64,000 nt of DNA from DATARH01 sp035550515 (GCA_035550515.1 DASZOZ010000067.1:31755-95754); one strand, 5' to 3'. Shown: positions 19,345 to 28,291, counted from the stretch's first letter. Translations and numbers: made by a program. Notes: a model not told the origin generated them from the letters alone.

Positions 19345-19918
19345 CCAGCGCGTCGGCGCCGCCCTGCTGCAGCACGCCGGCGTATTCCGAGCGCTGGCTC
19401 GCCAACTGGCTGATCGTGCCGCTCAGGTAGACGTCGATCGCCTGCCAGGCGCCGTCCGGGGACGGCCGCATCAGGTAGTTGAGCGTGACCTTTTCGCCGT
19501 TCGGCTTGATCAGCGTCGAGGCAACGACGAGCCCGTTCGGGCCGGCGGCCGGATTGGGATCGACCGCAAAGCGTTCACCGCTGTAGTCGTCAAAGCGATT
19601 GGCGTAGACCGAGATCGTGTAGCGCGCGAACGCATCGGCCACGCTCCGTTGCTGCGCCGGCTGAAAACGCTGCCACTCGGGGCCGACCGCGAGCCGGCAC
19701 ATCAGCGCGAGGTTGTAGGTTTGGTTGATCGCGGGAGCGAGACGCTGATAGCGCTGGTCGAAGCCGAGCCGGGCTTTCATGACCGCGAGCAGCGCGTCGT
19801 AAAAGCGCTGGATCACCGCCACCGCCGCGCCGGGCTCCGCGGCCGTCGCCGCGAGCGCCAGGCTGGCGGGCAGGAGGGACAGGAGAAACGCGCGTCGGTC
19901 GGGCGTCATCGGGCTCAT
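19301..19918 (-). CDS. hpnM: HpnM, MlaC/Ttg2D-family periplasmic lipid-binding protein
   Basis: A 205-residue protein from MSPMTPDRRAFLLSLLPASLALAATAA, a Tat-like/Sec signal with a DRRAFLLS start. The MlaC fold follows: IQRFYDALLAVM, FDQRYQRLAPAINQTYNL, RYTISVYANRFDDYSG, and DGAWQAIDVYLSGTISQLASQRSEY near the end. HpnM is the hopanoid-cluster version of MlaC and probably carries lipid across the periplasm between the inner-membrane exporter and an outer-membrane partner such as MlaA, which is convergent and overlaps it by 44 bp here. Earlier in-frame codons to 20089 have no signal features. Confidence 0.88.
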   Translation of the reverse strand: MSPMTPDRRAFLLSLLPASLALAATAAEPGAAVAVIQRFYDALLAVMKARLGFDQRYQRLAPAINQTYNLALMCRLAVGPEWQRFQPAQQRSVADAFARYTISVYANRFDDYSGERFAVDPNPAAGPNGLVVASTLIKPNGEKVTLNYLMRPSPDGAWQAIDVYLSGTISQLASQRSEYAGVLQQGGADALVKLLDQHIATLRTG

Positions 19919-19971
19919 CGGTTTGTGGCGCTCCGCGGCAGTGATAGCAAAGCCGCGCCGACGGCACAGCC

Positions 19972-20010
19972 AAATCCGTATGGCAAATCCGCACGGCAAA
20001 TCCGTGCGGC
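19972..20010. repeat. Three 13-bp direct repeats between hpnM and ispH
   Basis: AAATCCGTATGGC, AAATCCGCACGGC and AAATCCGTGCGGC lie head to tail at 19972, 19985 and 19998. They sit between divergent hpnM and ispH, so they could be regulator sites, or slipped-strand copies. The rest of 19919-20166 shows no recognisable element. Confidence 0.6.
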
Positions 20011-20166
20011 ACGATGGCCGCGCCGGTTGTCTCGCCGCGCAACGCGCCCATATCCCAGGCGATTGCGCGGACGACGCGAGTTGTGGCACGGATAGGCCGG
20101 GCGAGGTGCGGCAACCCGAGGGCGAAACGGCCCTGGGGGGCGAAACGACGAGGCGAAACGCGAACG

Positions 20167-21108
20167 ATGATTCGAGTGGTCCTGGCCCAGCCGCGGGGTT
20201 TCTGCGCCGGCGTCGAGCGCGCGATCGAGATCGTCGAGCGGGCGCTCGAAAAATACGGCCCGCCGATCTATGTGCGGCACGAGATCGTGCATAACCGGCA
20301 CGTCGTCGAGCGCTTGCGCGCCAAGGGCGCCCGCTTTGTCGACGAGATCGACGAGGTTCCGCCCGGCGCGGTGACCATCTTCAGCGCGCACGGCGTCGCC
20401 AGCGTCATCGAGACGCGCGCCGGGGAACGCGGGCTGCCGGTCATCGATGCGACCTGCCCGCTGGTGTCGAAGGTCCATATCGAAGGCCAGCGCTATGCCA
20501 ACCAGGGCCGTGAGATCATCCTGATCGGCCATGCCGGCCACCCCGAGATCGAAGGCACGATGGGCCGGATCACCGGCAAGGTGCACCTGATCTCCAAGCC
20601 CGAGGAGGTGGCGCGGCTCAACGTCGGCAACCCCGACAAGCTCGCCTTCATCACCCAGACCACATTGTCGGTCGACGACACGCGCGCGGTCATCGAAGCG
20701 CTGAAGGCGCGCTTCCCGTCGATCGTCGGCCCCGACACCAAGGACATCTGCTACGCGACGCAAAACCGCCAGCGCGCGACGCTCGAACTGGCGAAGATCG
20801 TCGATGTCGTGCTGGTGGTCGGCGCCCCGAACAGCTCGAACTCGAACCGGCTGCGTGAGATCGCCGCGGAGTTCGGGGTGCCGAGCTATCTGATCGAGGA
20901 CGCCAACGCGCTCGATGCGGCGTGGCTCGACGGCGTCTCGGCGGTCGGCATCACCGCCGGCGCGTCGGCGCCCGACGAGCTTGTCGAGGAGCTGGTCGAA
21001 CGCCTGCGCGAGATGGACGAGGTCGAGATCCAGCGCCTTTCCGGGGTCACCGAGAACGTGCGCTTCCGGATGCCGAGCCAGCTCACCGAGCCGTTGGCCG
21101 GCAACTGA
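20167..21108 (+). CDS. ispH: 4-hydroxy-3-methylbut-2-enyl diphosphate reductase IspH
   Basis: A 313-residue protein starting MIRVVLAQPRGFCAGVERAI. IspH makes IPP and DMAPP, the last step of the MEP pathway, with a [4Fe-4S] cluster. Its three cysteine ligands are in GFCAGV, DATCPLVSKVH and DICYATQNRQ. Substrate-binding HEIVHNRHVV, FSAHGV, TQTTLSVDD and NSSNSNRL are present. Here it sits 23 bp before hpnH and next to the squalene genes, a logical isoprenoid supply for hopanoids. An upstream in-frame ATG at 20014 would add 51 Arg-rich residues across the repeat region and is not credible. Confidence 0.96.
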   Translation: MIRVVLAQPRGFCAGVERAIEIVERALEKYGPPIYVRHEIVHNRHVVERLRAKGARFVDEIDEVPPGAVTIFSAHGVASVIETRAGERGLPVIDATCPLVSKVHIEGQRYANQGREIILIGHAGHPEIEGTMGRITGKVHLISKPEEVARLNVGNPDKLAFITQTTLSVDDTRAVIEALKARFPSIVGPDTKDICYATQNRQRATLELAKIVDVVLVVGAPNSSNSNRLREIAAEFGVPSYLIEDANALDAAWLDGVSAVGITAGASAPDELVEELVERLREMDEVEIQRLSGVTENVRFRMPSQLTEPLAGN

Positions 21109-21131
21109 ACCCCAAGCAACGAGGTTCCTCC

Positions 21132-22271
21132 GTGGCGATTCCGCTGCACCAAATGATTCGCGTCGGCGCCTATGTCGTCAGCCGGCACCTGCGCGGGGTC
21201 AAGCGCTACCCGCTGGTGCTGATGCTCGAACCGCTGTTCCGCTGCAATCTCGCCTGCGCCGGCTGCGGCAAGATCGATTACCCGGACCCGATCCTCAACC
21301 AGCGCCTGTCGGTCGGCCAGTGCCTCGAAGCGGTCGACGAATGCGGCGCCCCGGTGGTCGTGCTGGCGGGCGGCGAGCCGCTGCTCCACCGCGAGATCGA
21401 GCAGATCGTCGAAGCCATCATCGCGCGCAAGAAATACGTCTATCTGTGCACCAACGCGCTGCTGCTCGAAAAGAAGATCGACCTGTTCAAGCCGAGCCCC
21501 TATTTCGCCTGGACCGTGCATCTCGACGGTGACAAGGAGGACCACGACCGCTCGGTGTGCCAGGACGGCGTGTACGACCGCGCGGTCGAGGCGCTGAGGG
21601 AGGCGAAGTCGCGCGGCTTCCGCGTCAACATCAACGCCACCTTGTTCGACACCGCCAATCCCGAGCGGATGGCGAACTTCTTCGACGCCGCGACCGCGAT
21701 GGGCATCGACGGCATCACCGTCTCGCCCGGCTACGCCTATGAGCGGGCGCCCGACCAGGCGCATTTTCTCAACCGGCGCCGCACCAAGGAGCTGTTCCGC
21801 GACATTTTCCGCCGCGATGTGAAGCGGCGCTGGCAGTTCAACCAGTCGAGCCTGTTCCTCGATTTCCTCGCCGGCAACCAGACCTATCACTGCACGCCGT
21901 GGGGCAACCCCTGCCGCAACTATTTCGGCTGGCAGCGGCCGTGCTATCTGCTGGGCGAAGGTTACGCCGGCAGCTTCAAGGAGCTGATGGAGGAGACCGA
22001 CTGGGATTCCTACGGCACCGGCAACTACGAAAAATGCGCCGACTGCATGGTGCATAGCGGCTACGAGGCCAGCGCCGTCGTCGATACGGTGAAGCGGCCG
22101 TGGAAGGCGGCGGCGGTCGCGCTGCGCGGCATCAGGACCGAGGGGCCGATGGCGCCGGAAATCGATCTCACCCGCCAGCGCCCGGCGGAATACGTCTTCT
22201 CGAACCATGTCCAGAAGGCGATGGCGAAACTGACCGCCGCCAAGAAGGCGGTGCACGGCAACGCCGACTAG
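21132..22271 (+). CDS. hpnH: Adenosylhopane synthase HpnH (radical SAM)
   Basis: A 379-residue protein from GTG at 21132 (VAIPLHQMIRVGAYVVSRHL). The radical SAM motif is in LFRCNLACAGCGKIDYP, with CxxxCxxC spacing, and VLAGGEPLLH is the GGE motif. The C-terminal Cys-rich segment CTPWGNPCRNYFGWQRPCYL and EKCADCMVHSGYE are typical of HpnH. It joins the 5'-deoxyadenosyl radical to diploptene, giving adenosylhopane, the entry to all C35 hopanoids. HpnG, which removes adenine next, is encoded convergently right after a repeat block. Confidence 0.95.
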   Translation: MAIPLHQMIRVGAYVVSRHLRGVKRYPLVLMLEPLFRCNLACAGCGKIDYPDPILNQRLSVGQCLEAVDECGAPVVVLAGGEPLLHREIEQIVEAIIARKKYVYLCTNALLLEKKIDLFKPSPYFAWTVHLDGDKEDHDRSVCQDGVYDRAVEALREAKSRGFRVNINATLFDTANPERMANFFDAATAMGIDGITVSPGYAYERAPDQAHFLNRRRTKELFRDIFRRDVKRRWQFNQSSLFLDFLAGNQTYHCTPWGNPCRNYFGWQRPCYLLGEGYAGSFKELMEETDWDSYGTGNYEKCADCMVHSGYEASAVVDTVKRPWKAAAVALRGIRTEGPMAPEIDLTRQRPAEYVFSNHVQKAMAKLTAAKKAVHGNAD

Positions 22272-22333
22272 GGTTCGATCACCTGGTTCGTCATCGCCGG
22301 GCTCGACCCGGCGATCTCGCTGGCACTCCGGAA

Positions 22334-22424
22334 GATGGCCGGGTCAAGCCCGGCCCAGGGGACGTGGATGGCCGGGTCAAGCCCGGCCCAGGGGACGTGG
22401 ATGGCCGGGTCAAGCCCGGCCAGG
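22334..22424. repeat. 33-bp tandem repeat, 2.7 copies, between hpnH and hpnG
   Basis: Copies begin at 22334, 22367 and 22400, the last truncated. Each carries the palindrome GGCCGGGTCAAGCCCGGCC found elsewhere in the window, followed by 'caggggacgtg'. A related element (CATCGCCGGGCTCGACCCGGCGAT) precedes at about 22294-22317. The copies abut without spacers, so this is not a CRISPR array. Located between convergent genes, it may act as a transcription end. Confidence 0.8.
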
Positions 22425-22452
22425 ACGAACCATTACAATCGACTCGATCTGT

Positions 22453-23160
22453 TTAAGCGCCGGCGAGCACGCGGTTGAGCGCCCGCGCGGGCGCGACGAG
22501 CGCTTGCAGCGCCTGGCGGGCCTCCAGCGCGACGGTCAGCAGGTTCGGCAGCTGGCGCGGCCGGCGCAGCACCGAGGCGAGGACCTGGCCCAGCGCCGGG
22601 GTGCCGTCATCGGCGAGCGGCACCAGCGCCGCCGGCGGCAGTTCGCGCGCCGCAGGATCCGCGATCGCGCGCAGCACGACAAACGGGATGCCGAGCGCCG
22701 CCGCGGCACGGGCGACGACGACGCTCTCCATATCGACCGCGACGGCGCCGGTCGCGCGCCAGGCCTGGCGCTTGTCGCGCCGGGTCGCCAGCGCCATGTG
22801 CGTGCCGAGCACCGGGCCCTCGATGGCGCCGATCTCCGCGACCATCTCGCTGATCCGCAGCCGCAGGCTGTCGCTGCTGAGCCACCGGCGGTCGTCGTCG
22901 ACCACTTCGGTCGATAAGACGATATCGCCGGCACGCAGTCCGGGCTTCAGGCCGCCGGCGATCCCGAAACTGACCAGACATTCCGCGCTAGGGGCCGCTT
23001 CCTCGACGACCCTGACGGTGCGCTGGCGGTCGCCGCCGCCGATCACGGCGTCGAGCCCGGCGCGCCGGGCGATCCTCGCCTCGGCCGCCAGACCGGTCGT
23101 GCAGAGCACCGTATAGGACAGGGGAGGCCCCCAGGGTGAGGATTTTTCGTTGCCGGTCAT
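22453..23160 (-). CDS. hpnG: Adenosylhopane nucleosidase HpnG
   Basis: A 235-residue phosphorylase-superfamily protein from MTGNEKSSPWGPPLSYTVLC. Signatures are LVSFGIAGGLKPGLRAGDIV, HMALATRRDKRQAWRATGAVAVDMES (the purine nucleosidase DMES motif) and PFVVLRAIADPAARELPP. HpnG releases adenine from adenosylhopane to give (phospho)ribosylhopane. It is the last gene of the hpnA-C-D-E-F-G set, 107 bp after the cyclase. A longer in-frame extension to 23406 crosses the cyclase 3' end and is rejected. Confidence 0.92.
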   Translation of the reverse strand: MTGNEKSSPWGPPLSYTVLCTTGLAAEARIARRAGLDAVIGGGDRQRTVRVVEEAAPSAECLVSFGIAGGLKPGLRAGDIVLSTEVVDDDRRWLSSDSLRLRISEMVAEIGAIEGPVLGTHMALATRRDKRQAWRATGAVAVDMESVVVARAAAALGIPFVVLRAIADPAARELPPAALVPLADDGTPALGQVLASVLRRPRQLPNLLTVALEARQALQALVAPARALNRVLAGA

Positions 23161-23267
23161 ACCCTTACGCGAGAAGCCGGGAATTATCCAGCCGCAAATG
23201 ACCGGGTGCGCTAGCGCGTCGCACAGTCCGGGACCCGTGCAAGGGCAACTTGGCTCCACGCGCCCGC

Positions 23268-25217
23268 TCAGATGCCAAAGGCAACCTTGGGTGAATTCGC
23301 CTGGCTGAGACGGCGGTAGCGCGCCAGCGCCCATAGCGGAAAATACGCGCGATAACCGTGATAGCGCAGGTAGAAGACCCGCGGGAAGCCGACAGCCGTG
23401 TACCACGGCTCGTCCCAGCCGCCGTCGCCCGTCTGCGTCGCGACCAGGAACGCGATGCCGCGCTCGACCGCGGGATGCGCCACCTCGCCGGCCGCCATCA
23501 GGCCGAGCAGCGCCCAGGCGGTCTGCGACACGGTGCTGTAGGGCGCGGTGCCGCGCGGTGCGTTTGGCGCATAGCTGGCGCCGCTTTCACCCCAGCCGCC
23601 GTCTTCCCGCTGCCGTTCGAGCAGCCACGCCACGGCGCGGCGGATTTCCGGCGCGTCATGGGCGATCCCGGCGGCATTAAGCCCGGCCAGCACCGACCAC
23701 GTGCCGTAGATATAGTTGGTACCCCAGCGGCCGAACCAGCTGCCGTCGGCCTCCTGCTCGCGGCGCAGGAAGTCGATCGCCGCGGCGACCGCCGGGTGGT
23801 CGGCGGCGTAGCCGAGCTGGGCCAGGAAGCCCAGGCAGCGCGCCGATACGTCCGCGGTCGGCGGGTCGAGCAGCGCGCCGTGATCGGCGAAGGGGATATG
23901 ATTGAGATAGGCATGCGTGTTGTCGGCGTCGAAGGCGCCCCAGCCGCCGCCCTTGCTCTGCATGCCGATGATCCATTCGGCCGCGCGTTCCAGACCGCCG
24001 CGATAGCGCCCGCCGTCAAAGCGGTCGAGCGCCATCCCGGCGGCCGCGCTGTCGTCGACATCGGGGTAATGGGCGTTCTCGTACTGGAAGGCCCAGCCGC
24101 CCGGCGGAAGGCCGGGCCGCTGCACCGCCCAATCGCCGACCACGTCGAGCACCTGCTTGCCGGCCAGCCAGTCGAAGGCGCGGCGGAGCGGCGGGGCGAG
24201 GGCGTCGTCGCCCACATCCATCAGCGCGTGGCCGGCCAGCACGGTATCCCACACCGGCGACAGGCAGGGTTGGCAATAGGCGCTGCCGTTTTGCCGCGCG
24301 ACCAGCTTCTCGATCGCGCCGGTCGCGGTCACGCAATGCGGGTGGTCGAGCGGATAGCCGAGGGTGACGTACATCAGCAACGCATTGACCATGGCCGGGA
24401 AAATCCCGCCCAGCCCGTCCTCGCCGTTCAGCCGCTCGGTGACGAAGTCGACGGCCTTGTCGATCGCGCGCTGGCGGCGGCTTTGCGAAAAACGCGGCTC
24501 GACGGCGCGGACGACGCGGTCGAGCGCGACAAAAAGACTGCCCATGAGCGACGGGGTCGGCGGCGAAATCCAATCGGTGACGGTGTCGGGCGGCTCGACA
24601 AACAGCTCGGCGATCGAGACGCCGCGCGGGTTTTTCGCCCGCGGCCGCTTGGCCATCAGCACCAGCAGCGGGACGATGACGGTGCGCGACCAGTAGGACA
24701 CCTTGTCGAGATGAAAGGGAAACCACCGCGGCAGCAGCAGCATCTCGATCGGCATCACCGGCACCGCATGCCACGGCACCTCGCCCCACAGCGCCAGCAG
24801 GATGCGGGTGAAGACATTGCTGCGCCGTGCGCCGCCGGCAGCGAGGATGGCCTCGCGGGCACGCACCATATGCGGCGCATCGACCGGGTCGCCGATCGCC
24901 TTCAGCGCGAAATACGCCTTGACCGAGCAGCTGATGTCGAACGTCCCGCCGCGGAACAGCGGCCAGCCGCCATGCTCCTCTTGCGTCGCGCGCAGGTAGC
25001 GGCCGATGCGTTGTTCGAGATCGCTGTCGATGGTGGCGAGATAATGCCGCAGCAGGACGTATTCGGCCGGGATCGTGGCGTCGGCTTCGAGCTCGAAGAC
25101 CCAGTGCCCATCCTCGTGCTGGCGCGACAGCAGCCATGTGGTCGCCCGTGCCACCGCGCGGTCGAGCGCGGCCGATTTTGCCACGCCGGAACTGATCGCC
25201 ACCGTATCGGGTGCCAT
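23268..25217 (-). CDS. hpnF: Squalene-hopene cyclase HpnF (Shc)
   Basis: A 649-residue protein from MAPDTVAISSGVAKSAAL. It cyclises squalene to hopene/hopanol at the inner membrane. The catalytic acid motif appears as DVDDSAAAG near residue 385, where the family usually has DxDDTA, so Thr is replaced by Ser. Several QW motifs are visible (e.g. QEADGSWFGRWGTNYIYGTW, REDGGWGES, QTGDGGWDEPWYTAVGFP). The C-terminal FPRVFYLRYHGYRAYFPLWAL is typical. It starts 4 bp after hpnE on the same strand. Expected substrate comes from the HpnC/D/E steps encoded just before. Confidence 0.96.
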   Translation of the reverse strand: MAPDTVAISSGVAKSAALDRAVARATTWLLSRQHEDGHWVFELEADATIPAEYVLLRHYLATIDSDLEQRIGRYLRATQEEHGGWPLFRGGTFDISCSVKAYFALKAIGDPVDAPHMVRAREAILAAGGARRSNVFTRILLALWGEVPWHAVPVMPIEMLLLPRWFPFHLDKVSYWSRTVIVPLLVLMAKRPRAKNPRGVSIAELFVEPPDTVTDWISPPTPSLMGSLFVALDRVVRAVEPRFSQSRRQRAIDKAVDFVTERLNGEDGLGGIFPAMVNALLMYVTLGYPLDHPHCVTATGAIEKLVARQNGSAYCQPCLSPVWDTVLAGHALMDVGDDALAPPLRRAFDWLAGKQVLDVVGDWAVQRPGLPPGGWAFQYENAHYPDVDDSAAAGMALDRFDGGRYRGGLERAAEWIIGMQSKGGGWGAFDADNTHAYLNHIPFADHGALLDPPTADVSARCLGFLAQLGYAADHPAVAAAIDFLRREQEADGSWFGRWGTNYIYGTWSVLAGLNAAGIAHDAPEIRRAVAWLLERQREDGGWGESGASYAPNAPRGTAPYSTVSQTAWALLGLMAAGEVAHPAVERGIAFLVATQTGDGGWDEPWYTAVGFPRVFYLRYHGYRAYFPLWALARYRRLSQANSPKVAFGI

Positions 25218-25221
25218 TAAG

Positions 25222-26529
25222 CTACGCTGCTCGTTTCTTGTCGGGAGACATGGGGCCGCGCGAGGAACGGGTGATGGCCTCCGCCGCGGCAAGACCGGAG
25301 CGAATAGCGCCTTCGATCGTTGCCGGCAAGCCAGTATCGACATAATCGCCGGCAAGTAGCAGGTTGTTCCATCGCGTCGCGGCCGGCGGACGCTTTTCGA
25401 GCTGTGCCGGCGTCGCGCGGAACGTCGCGCGGCGCTCCTTGACGATGCGCGCCGCGGGCGGCGCCGGTTGCGGCGGCAGGCCGAGCGCCTTGGCGACGTC
25501 GCGCCACAGCAGCGGCGCCAACGCCTCCGCCGGCTGGTCCACCAAGGCATCGGCGGCGCTGACCGTGACCGCGATGACCTCGCGCTTGCAGAACACCCAC
25601 TCGGCGGTGCCGCCGACAAGCCCGATAAAGCGCGGCGCGCCGGCCGGCGGCGCGACCCGGTAATGCGCGTTGACGATGGGCGCGTGATCGTCGGGAACGA
25701 CCAGCTCCGGCACCAGCCGGGCCGCGACTGCCGCCGGCACCGCCAGCAAGACGCTGTCGTGCCGCGGGATGTCCACCTCGCCGCCATCGAAATCGAGCCG
25801 GGCGACCCGGTCTTCGTCAAACACCATCGCCCGCAGCCGGGCGCCGAATTGGATCGCCGCGCCGCGGTGCCGCAGCATGGCGAGCGCCGGGTCGACAAGG
25901 CTCTCCGACAGGCCAATGCTGGGCAGCAGCGGCCGGCAGGCCTCGGCGCCGCCGCCCAGCGTCTCGTTCAGCACCTGCCAGAACATCAGCGCCGCGCCGT
26001 CTTCGGCCGCGGTGTTGAGCGCCGCCACCGCGACCGGCTGCCACAGGCGCCGGTAGAGCACGCTGCCGGTGTCGAGCCGGTCGGCGACGGTCGCCGCGGG
26101 ACGCGACTCGCGCAGCCGCAATGCGGCAAGGTAGTCGAGGGCGCTGGTGCCGGGCACGCGCCGGCTGCGGCACAGGACCCACCACGGCAGCGACCCGCAG
26201 TTGGGCCGGAGCGTCCAACGCTCGCCGCTGTCGAGGTCGATAAAGGGAAACGCGGCGTCGCCCGGCGGCTCGAACGTGCCGAGCGCGCCGGTCAGGCGAA
26301 GATAGGCGAGCGCCGAGCGGTTGCCGCTGAGCAGCAGGTGATTGCCGTTGTCGATGCGGACGCCGAGCTCCGCGTCGACATAGGAGCGGCAGCGGCCGCC
26401 GCCGTGCTGGCTGCTTTCGTAGAGCGCCACGCACCGGCCGGCAGCGGCGAGCGCCGCCGCTGCGGCGAGCCCGGCCAGCCCGGCGCCGACGACGTGAACC
26501 CGGCCGATGCTGTCGGCCGCCGGGCTCAT
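25222..26529 (-). CDS. hpnE: Hydroxysqualene reductase HpnE (FAD-dependent)
   Basis: A 435-residue flavoprotein of the phytoene desaturase-like amine-oxidase group. The dinucleotide-binding motif VHVVGAGLAGLAAAAALA is at residues about 11-28, followed by GGRCRSY. The C-terminal FAD segment is NNLLLAGDYVDTGLPATIEG. In the HpnCDE route it reduces hydroxysqualene to squalene. The start ATG overlaps the hpnD stop by 4 bp, and earlier in-frame codons belong to hpnD in another frame. The short tail SSRGPMSPDKKRAA is basic and probably not conserved. Confidence 0.93.
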   Translation of the reverse strand: MSPAADSIGRVHVVGAGLAGLAAAAALAAAGRCVALYESSQHGGGRCRSYVDAELGVRIDNGNHLLLSGNRSALAYLRLTGALGTFEPPGDAAFPFIDLDSGERWTLRPNCGSLPWWVLCRSRRVPGTSALDYLAALRLRESRPAATVADRLDTGSVLYRRLWQPVAVAALNTAAEDGAALMFWQVLNETLGGGAEACRPLLPSIGLSESLVDPALAMLRHRGAAIQFGARLRAMVFDEDRVARLDFDGGEVDIPRHDSVLLAVPAAVAARLVPELVVPDDHAPIVNAHYRVAPPAGAPRFIGLVGGTAEWVFCKREVIAVTVSAADALVDQPAEALAPLLWRDVAKALGLPPQPAPPAARIVKERRATFRATPAQLEKRPPAATRWNNLLLAGDYVDTGLPATIEGAIRSGLAAAEAITRSSRGPMSPDKKRAA

Positions 26530-27401
26530 ATCAGCCCGTGGCGCAGCACCAGCCACAGTTTGCGCCGGCTCGACAGGCTGACGCGCTCGGCCGGGTCGCG
26601 CCAGTCCGCGGCGAGCAGCGCGTCGAGCATCGCGCGGTAGAACGCCCCCATCACCGCCGCCGGCCGCATCGCCCGGCGGGACGATTGCGCCATCGCCGCA
26701 TCGGCGGCGGCGAAATGGCCGATCGCGACCGCCGCGAGGTCCCGGCATACGGCGGGCAGGACGGGGTGGCGGAGCACTGTGCGCGGGTCGTCGTCGCGGA
26801 TGCCGTGCCGGTCGAGCAGCTCGCGCGGCAAATAGAGCCGGCCGCGCTCCGCGTCCTCGGCGAGGTCGCGCAGGATGTTGGTCAGTTGCAGCGCGCGGCC
26901 GAGGGAATCCGCGACGCGATGGGCCGACGCGCTCGGATCGCCGAACACATGCACCGACAGATGCCCCACCGCGGCCGCGACGCGCGCGCAATAAAGGTCG
27001 AGCGTCGCCATATCGGGCGCGCGGATGGCGCTGCCCGCATCCATCTCCATGCCGTCGACGACATCGTGAAAATCGCTCTTGCGCAGTTGGAAGCGCGCCA
27101 CCGGCCCGGCCAGGGCGCGGGCGATCAGCTGTCGCGGGCGGCCGGCGTAAAGGGCTTCGATTTCGTCGTGCCATGCGGCGAGACCGGCCTCGCGGTCGGC
27201 TTCCGGCCAATCGTCGGCGATGTCGTCGACTTCGCGGCAAAAGGCATAGACGGCGTACATCCCGTCGCGCCGCTCCTGGGGGAGCAGCCGCATCGCCCAA
27301 TAGAACGAGGTGCCCGCCGCCTCGACCCGCCGGCGAATGGTCTCGCGCAGTGAAGCCTCGTCGGAGACGGCTCCGGCGTTGTCGAACGTGGTCCCGGTCA
27401 C
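26526..27401 (-). CDS. hpnD: Presqualene diphosphate synthase HpnD
   Basis: A 291-residue trans-isoprenyl diphosphate synthase. The two Asp-rich Mg-binding motifs are visible: REVDDIADDW near residue 60 and LTNILRDLAEDAERGRLYLP near residue 175. It condenses two farnesyl diphosphates to presqualene diphosphate. The GTG start at 27401 overlaps the hpnC stop by 4 bp (GTGA). It differs from HpnC by keeping both motifs in canonical form. It lies directly upstream of hpnE, in pathway order with hpnC. Confidence 0.94.
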   Translation of the reverse strand: MTGTTFDNAGAVSDEASLRETIRRRVEAAGTSFYWAMRLLPQERRDGMYAVYAFCREVDDIADDWPEADREAGLAAWHDEIEALYAGRPRQLIARALAGPVARFQLRKSDFHDVVDGMEMDAGSAIRAPDMATLDLYCARVAAAVGHLSVHVFGDPSASAHRVADSLGRALQLTNILRDLAEDAERGRLYLPRELLDRHGIRDDDPRTVLRHPVLPAVCRDLAAVAIGHFAAADAAMAQSSRRAMRPAAVMGAFYRAMLDALLAADWRDPAERVSLSSRRKLWLVLRHGLI

Positions 27402-28291
27402 CGATGGGTCGACCGGCGGCGGCCGCGGATGATGCCGGTGAGGAGGGCGGCGGCGAAATCGCCTTTGCGCAGCGCCACCCGGGCGGCGAGCGGGTCGCCC
27501 CGACGCAGGCGGCGCGACAGCCGTACCGCCAGCGCGACGATGGTCGCCGATTCCCACCGCAAGCCGCGGGCGGCGACCCGGCCCGGAAGCTGCTGCGCGG
27601 TGACGATCAGCCGGTCGGTCGAATCCAACAGCCGGTCGAGGACCCGGCGCAATCCCGCGCTCGCCGCGGGCGCGCCGAGGCAATCGACCGTGATGCCGGC
27701 CTCGCCCATCAGGCCGAGCGGCAGGTAGACGCGATCGAGAGCGCGATAGTCGTCGGCGCAGTCCTGCAGGTGGTTGAGCACCTGCAAGGCCGAGCACAGC
27801 GCGTCGGACGCCGGCCAGGTGTCGCGGCTCTCGCCGTGCAGGTCGAGCAATTGCCGCCCGACCGGCGAGGCCGAGTAGCGGCAATACGCCATCAAATCGT
27901 CCCAGTCGCGATAGCGCAGCTTGGTGGCGTCGAGGCGGAACGCATGCAGCACGTCGTGGCAGTGCTGCGCGGTGACGCGGGTCTCGGCAAGGCTGCGGCG
28001 CATCGCGGCGGCCGCCGGGGAGTCGTCGCCCGGCGCACCGTCGAGGATTTCCCCCATGCGGTCGAGCCGCCGCACCTTGTCGTCGGCCGATAGGTGCGGG
28101 TTGTCGGCGATGTCGTCGGCGTTGCGCGCAAAACGGTAGAAGGCGTGCACATGCGGCCGCAAATCCTTGCGGATCAGGAACGAGCCGACGGGAAAATTCT
28201 CGTCGCCTCGCCCCTTGCCGGAGGGCGTCTCCAGTCCCCGGTCGGCGGGCTTCTGGTCGGCGGGCTTGGCTGCGGCGGCGGCGACGCTCAC
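27398..28291 (-). CDS. hpnC: Hydroxysqualene synthase HpnC
   Basis: A 297-residue squalene/phytoene synthase-family protein, paralogous to HpnD. Motifs are FARNADDIADNPHL and LNHLQDCADDYRALDRVYLP. It converts presqualene diphosphate to hydroxysqualene by adding water. The GTG at 28291 overlaps the hpnA stop (GTGA); the ATG nine codons earlier lies inside hpnA and is less likely. The Ala/Lys/Asp-rich first 30 residues look unstructured. hpnC-hpnD-hpnE overlap one another by 4 bp, pointing to coupled translation and a shared enzyme complex. Confidence 0.93.
   Translation of the reverse strand: MSVAAAAAKPADQKPADRGLETPSGKGRGDENFPVGSFLIRKDLRPHVHAFYRFARNADDIADNPHLSADDKVRRLDRMGEILDGAPGDDSPAAAAMRRSLAETRVTAQHCHDVLHAFRLDATKLRYRDWDDLMAYCRYSASPVGRQLLDLHGESRDTWPASDALCSALQVLNHLQDCADDYRALDRVYLPLGLMGEAGITVDCLGAPAASAGLRRVLDRLLDSTDRLIVTAQQLPGRVAARGLRWESATIVALAVRLSRRLRRGDPLAARVALRKGDFAAALLTGIIRGRRRSTHR

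Noticed and set aside
20014..20166. N-terminal extension of IspH
   Set aside because: 51 Arg-rich residues beginning just after the 13-bp repeats; the IspH family starts at the MIRVVLAQPRGFCAG segment.
22334..22424. Possible CRISPR array from 33-bp repeats
   Set aside because: Copies abut without spacers, the unit carries a dispersed palindrome found elsewhere, and no cas gene is present.
23358..25220. 620-codon plus-strand frame opposite hpnF
   Set aside because: Shadow of squalene-hopene cyclase; composition only reflects the codon bias of the real gene.
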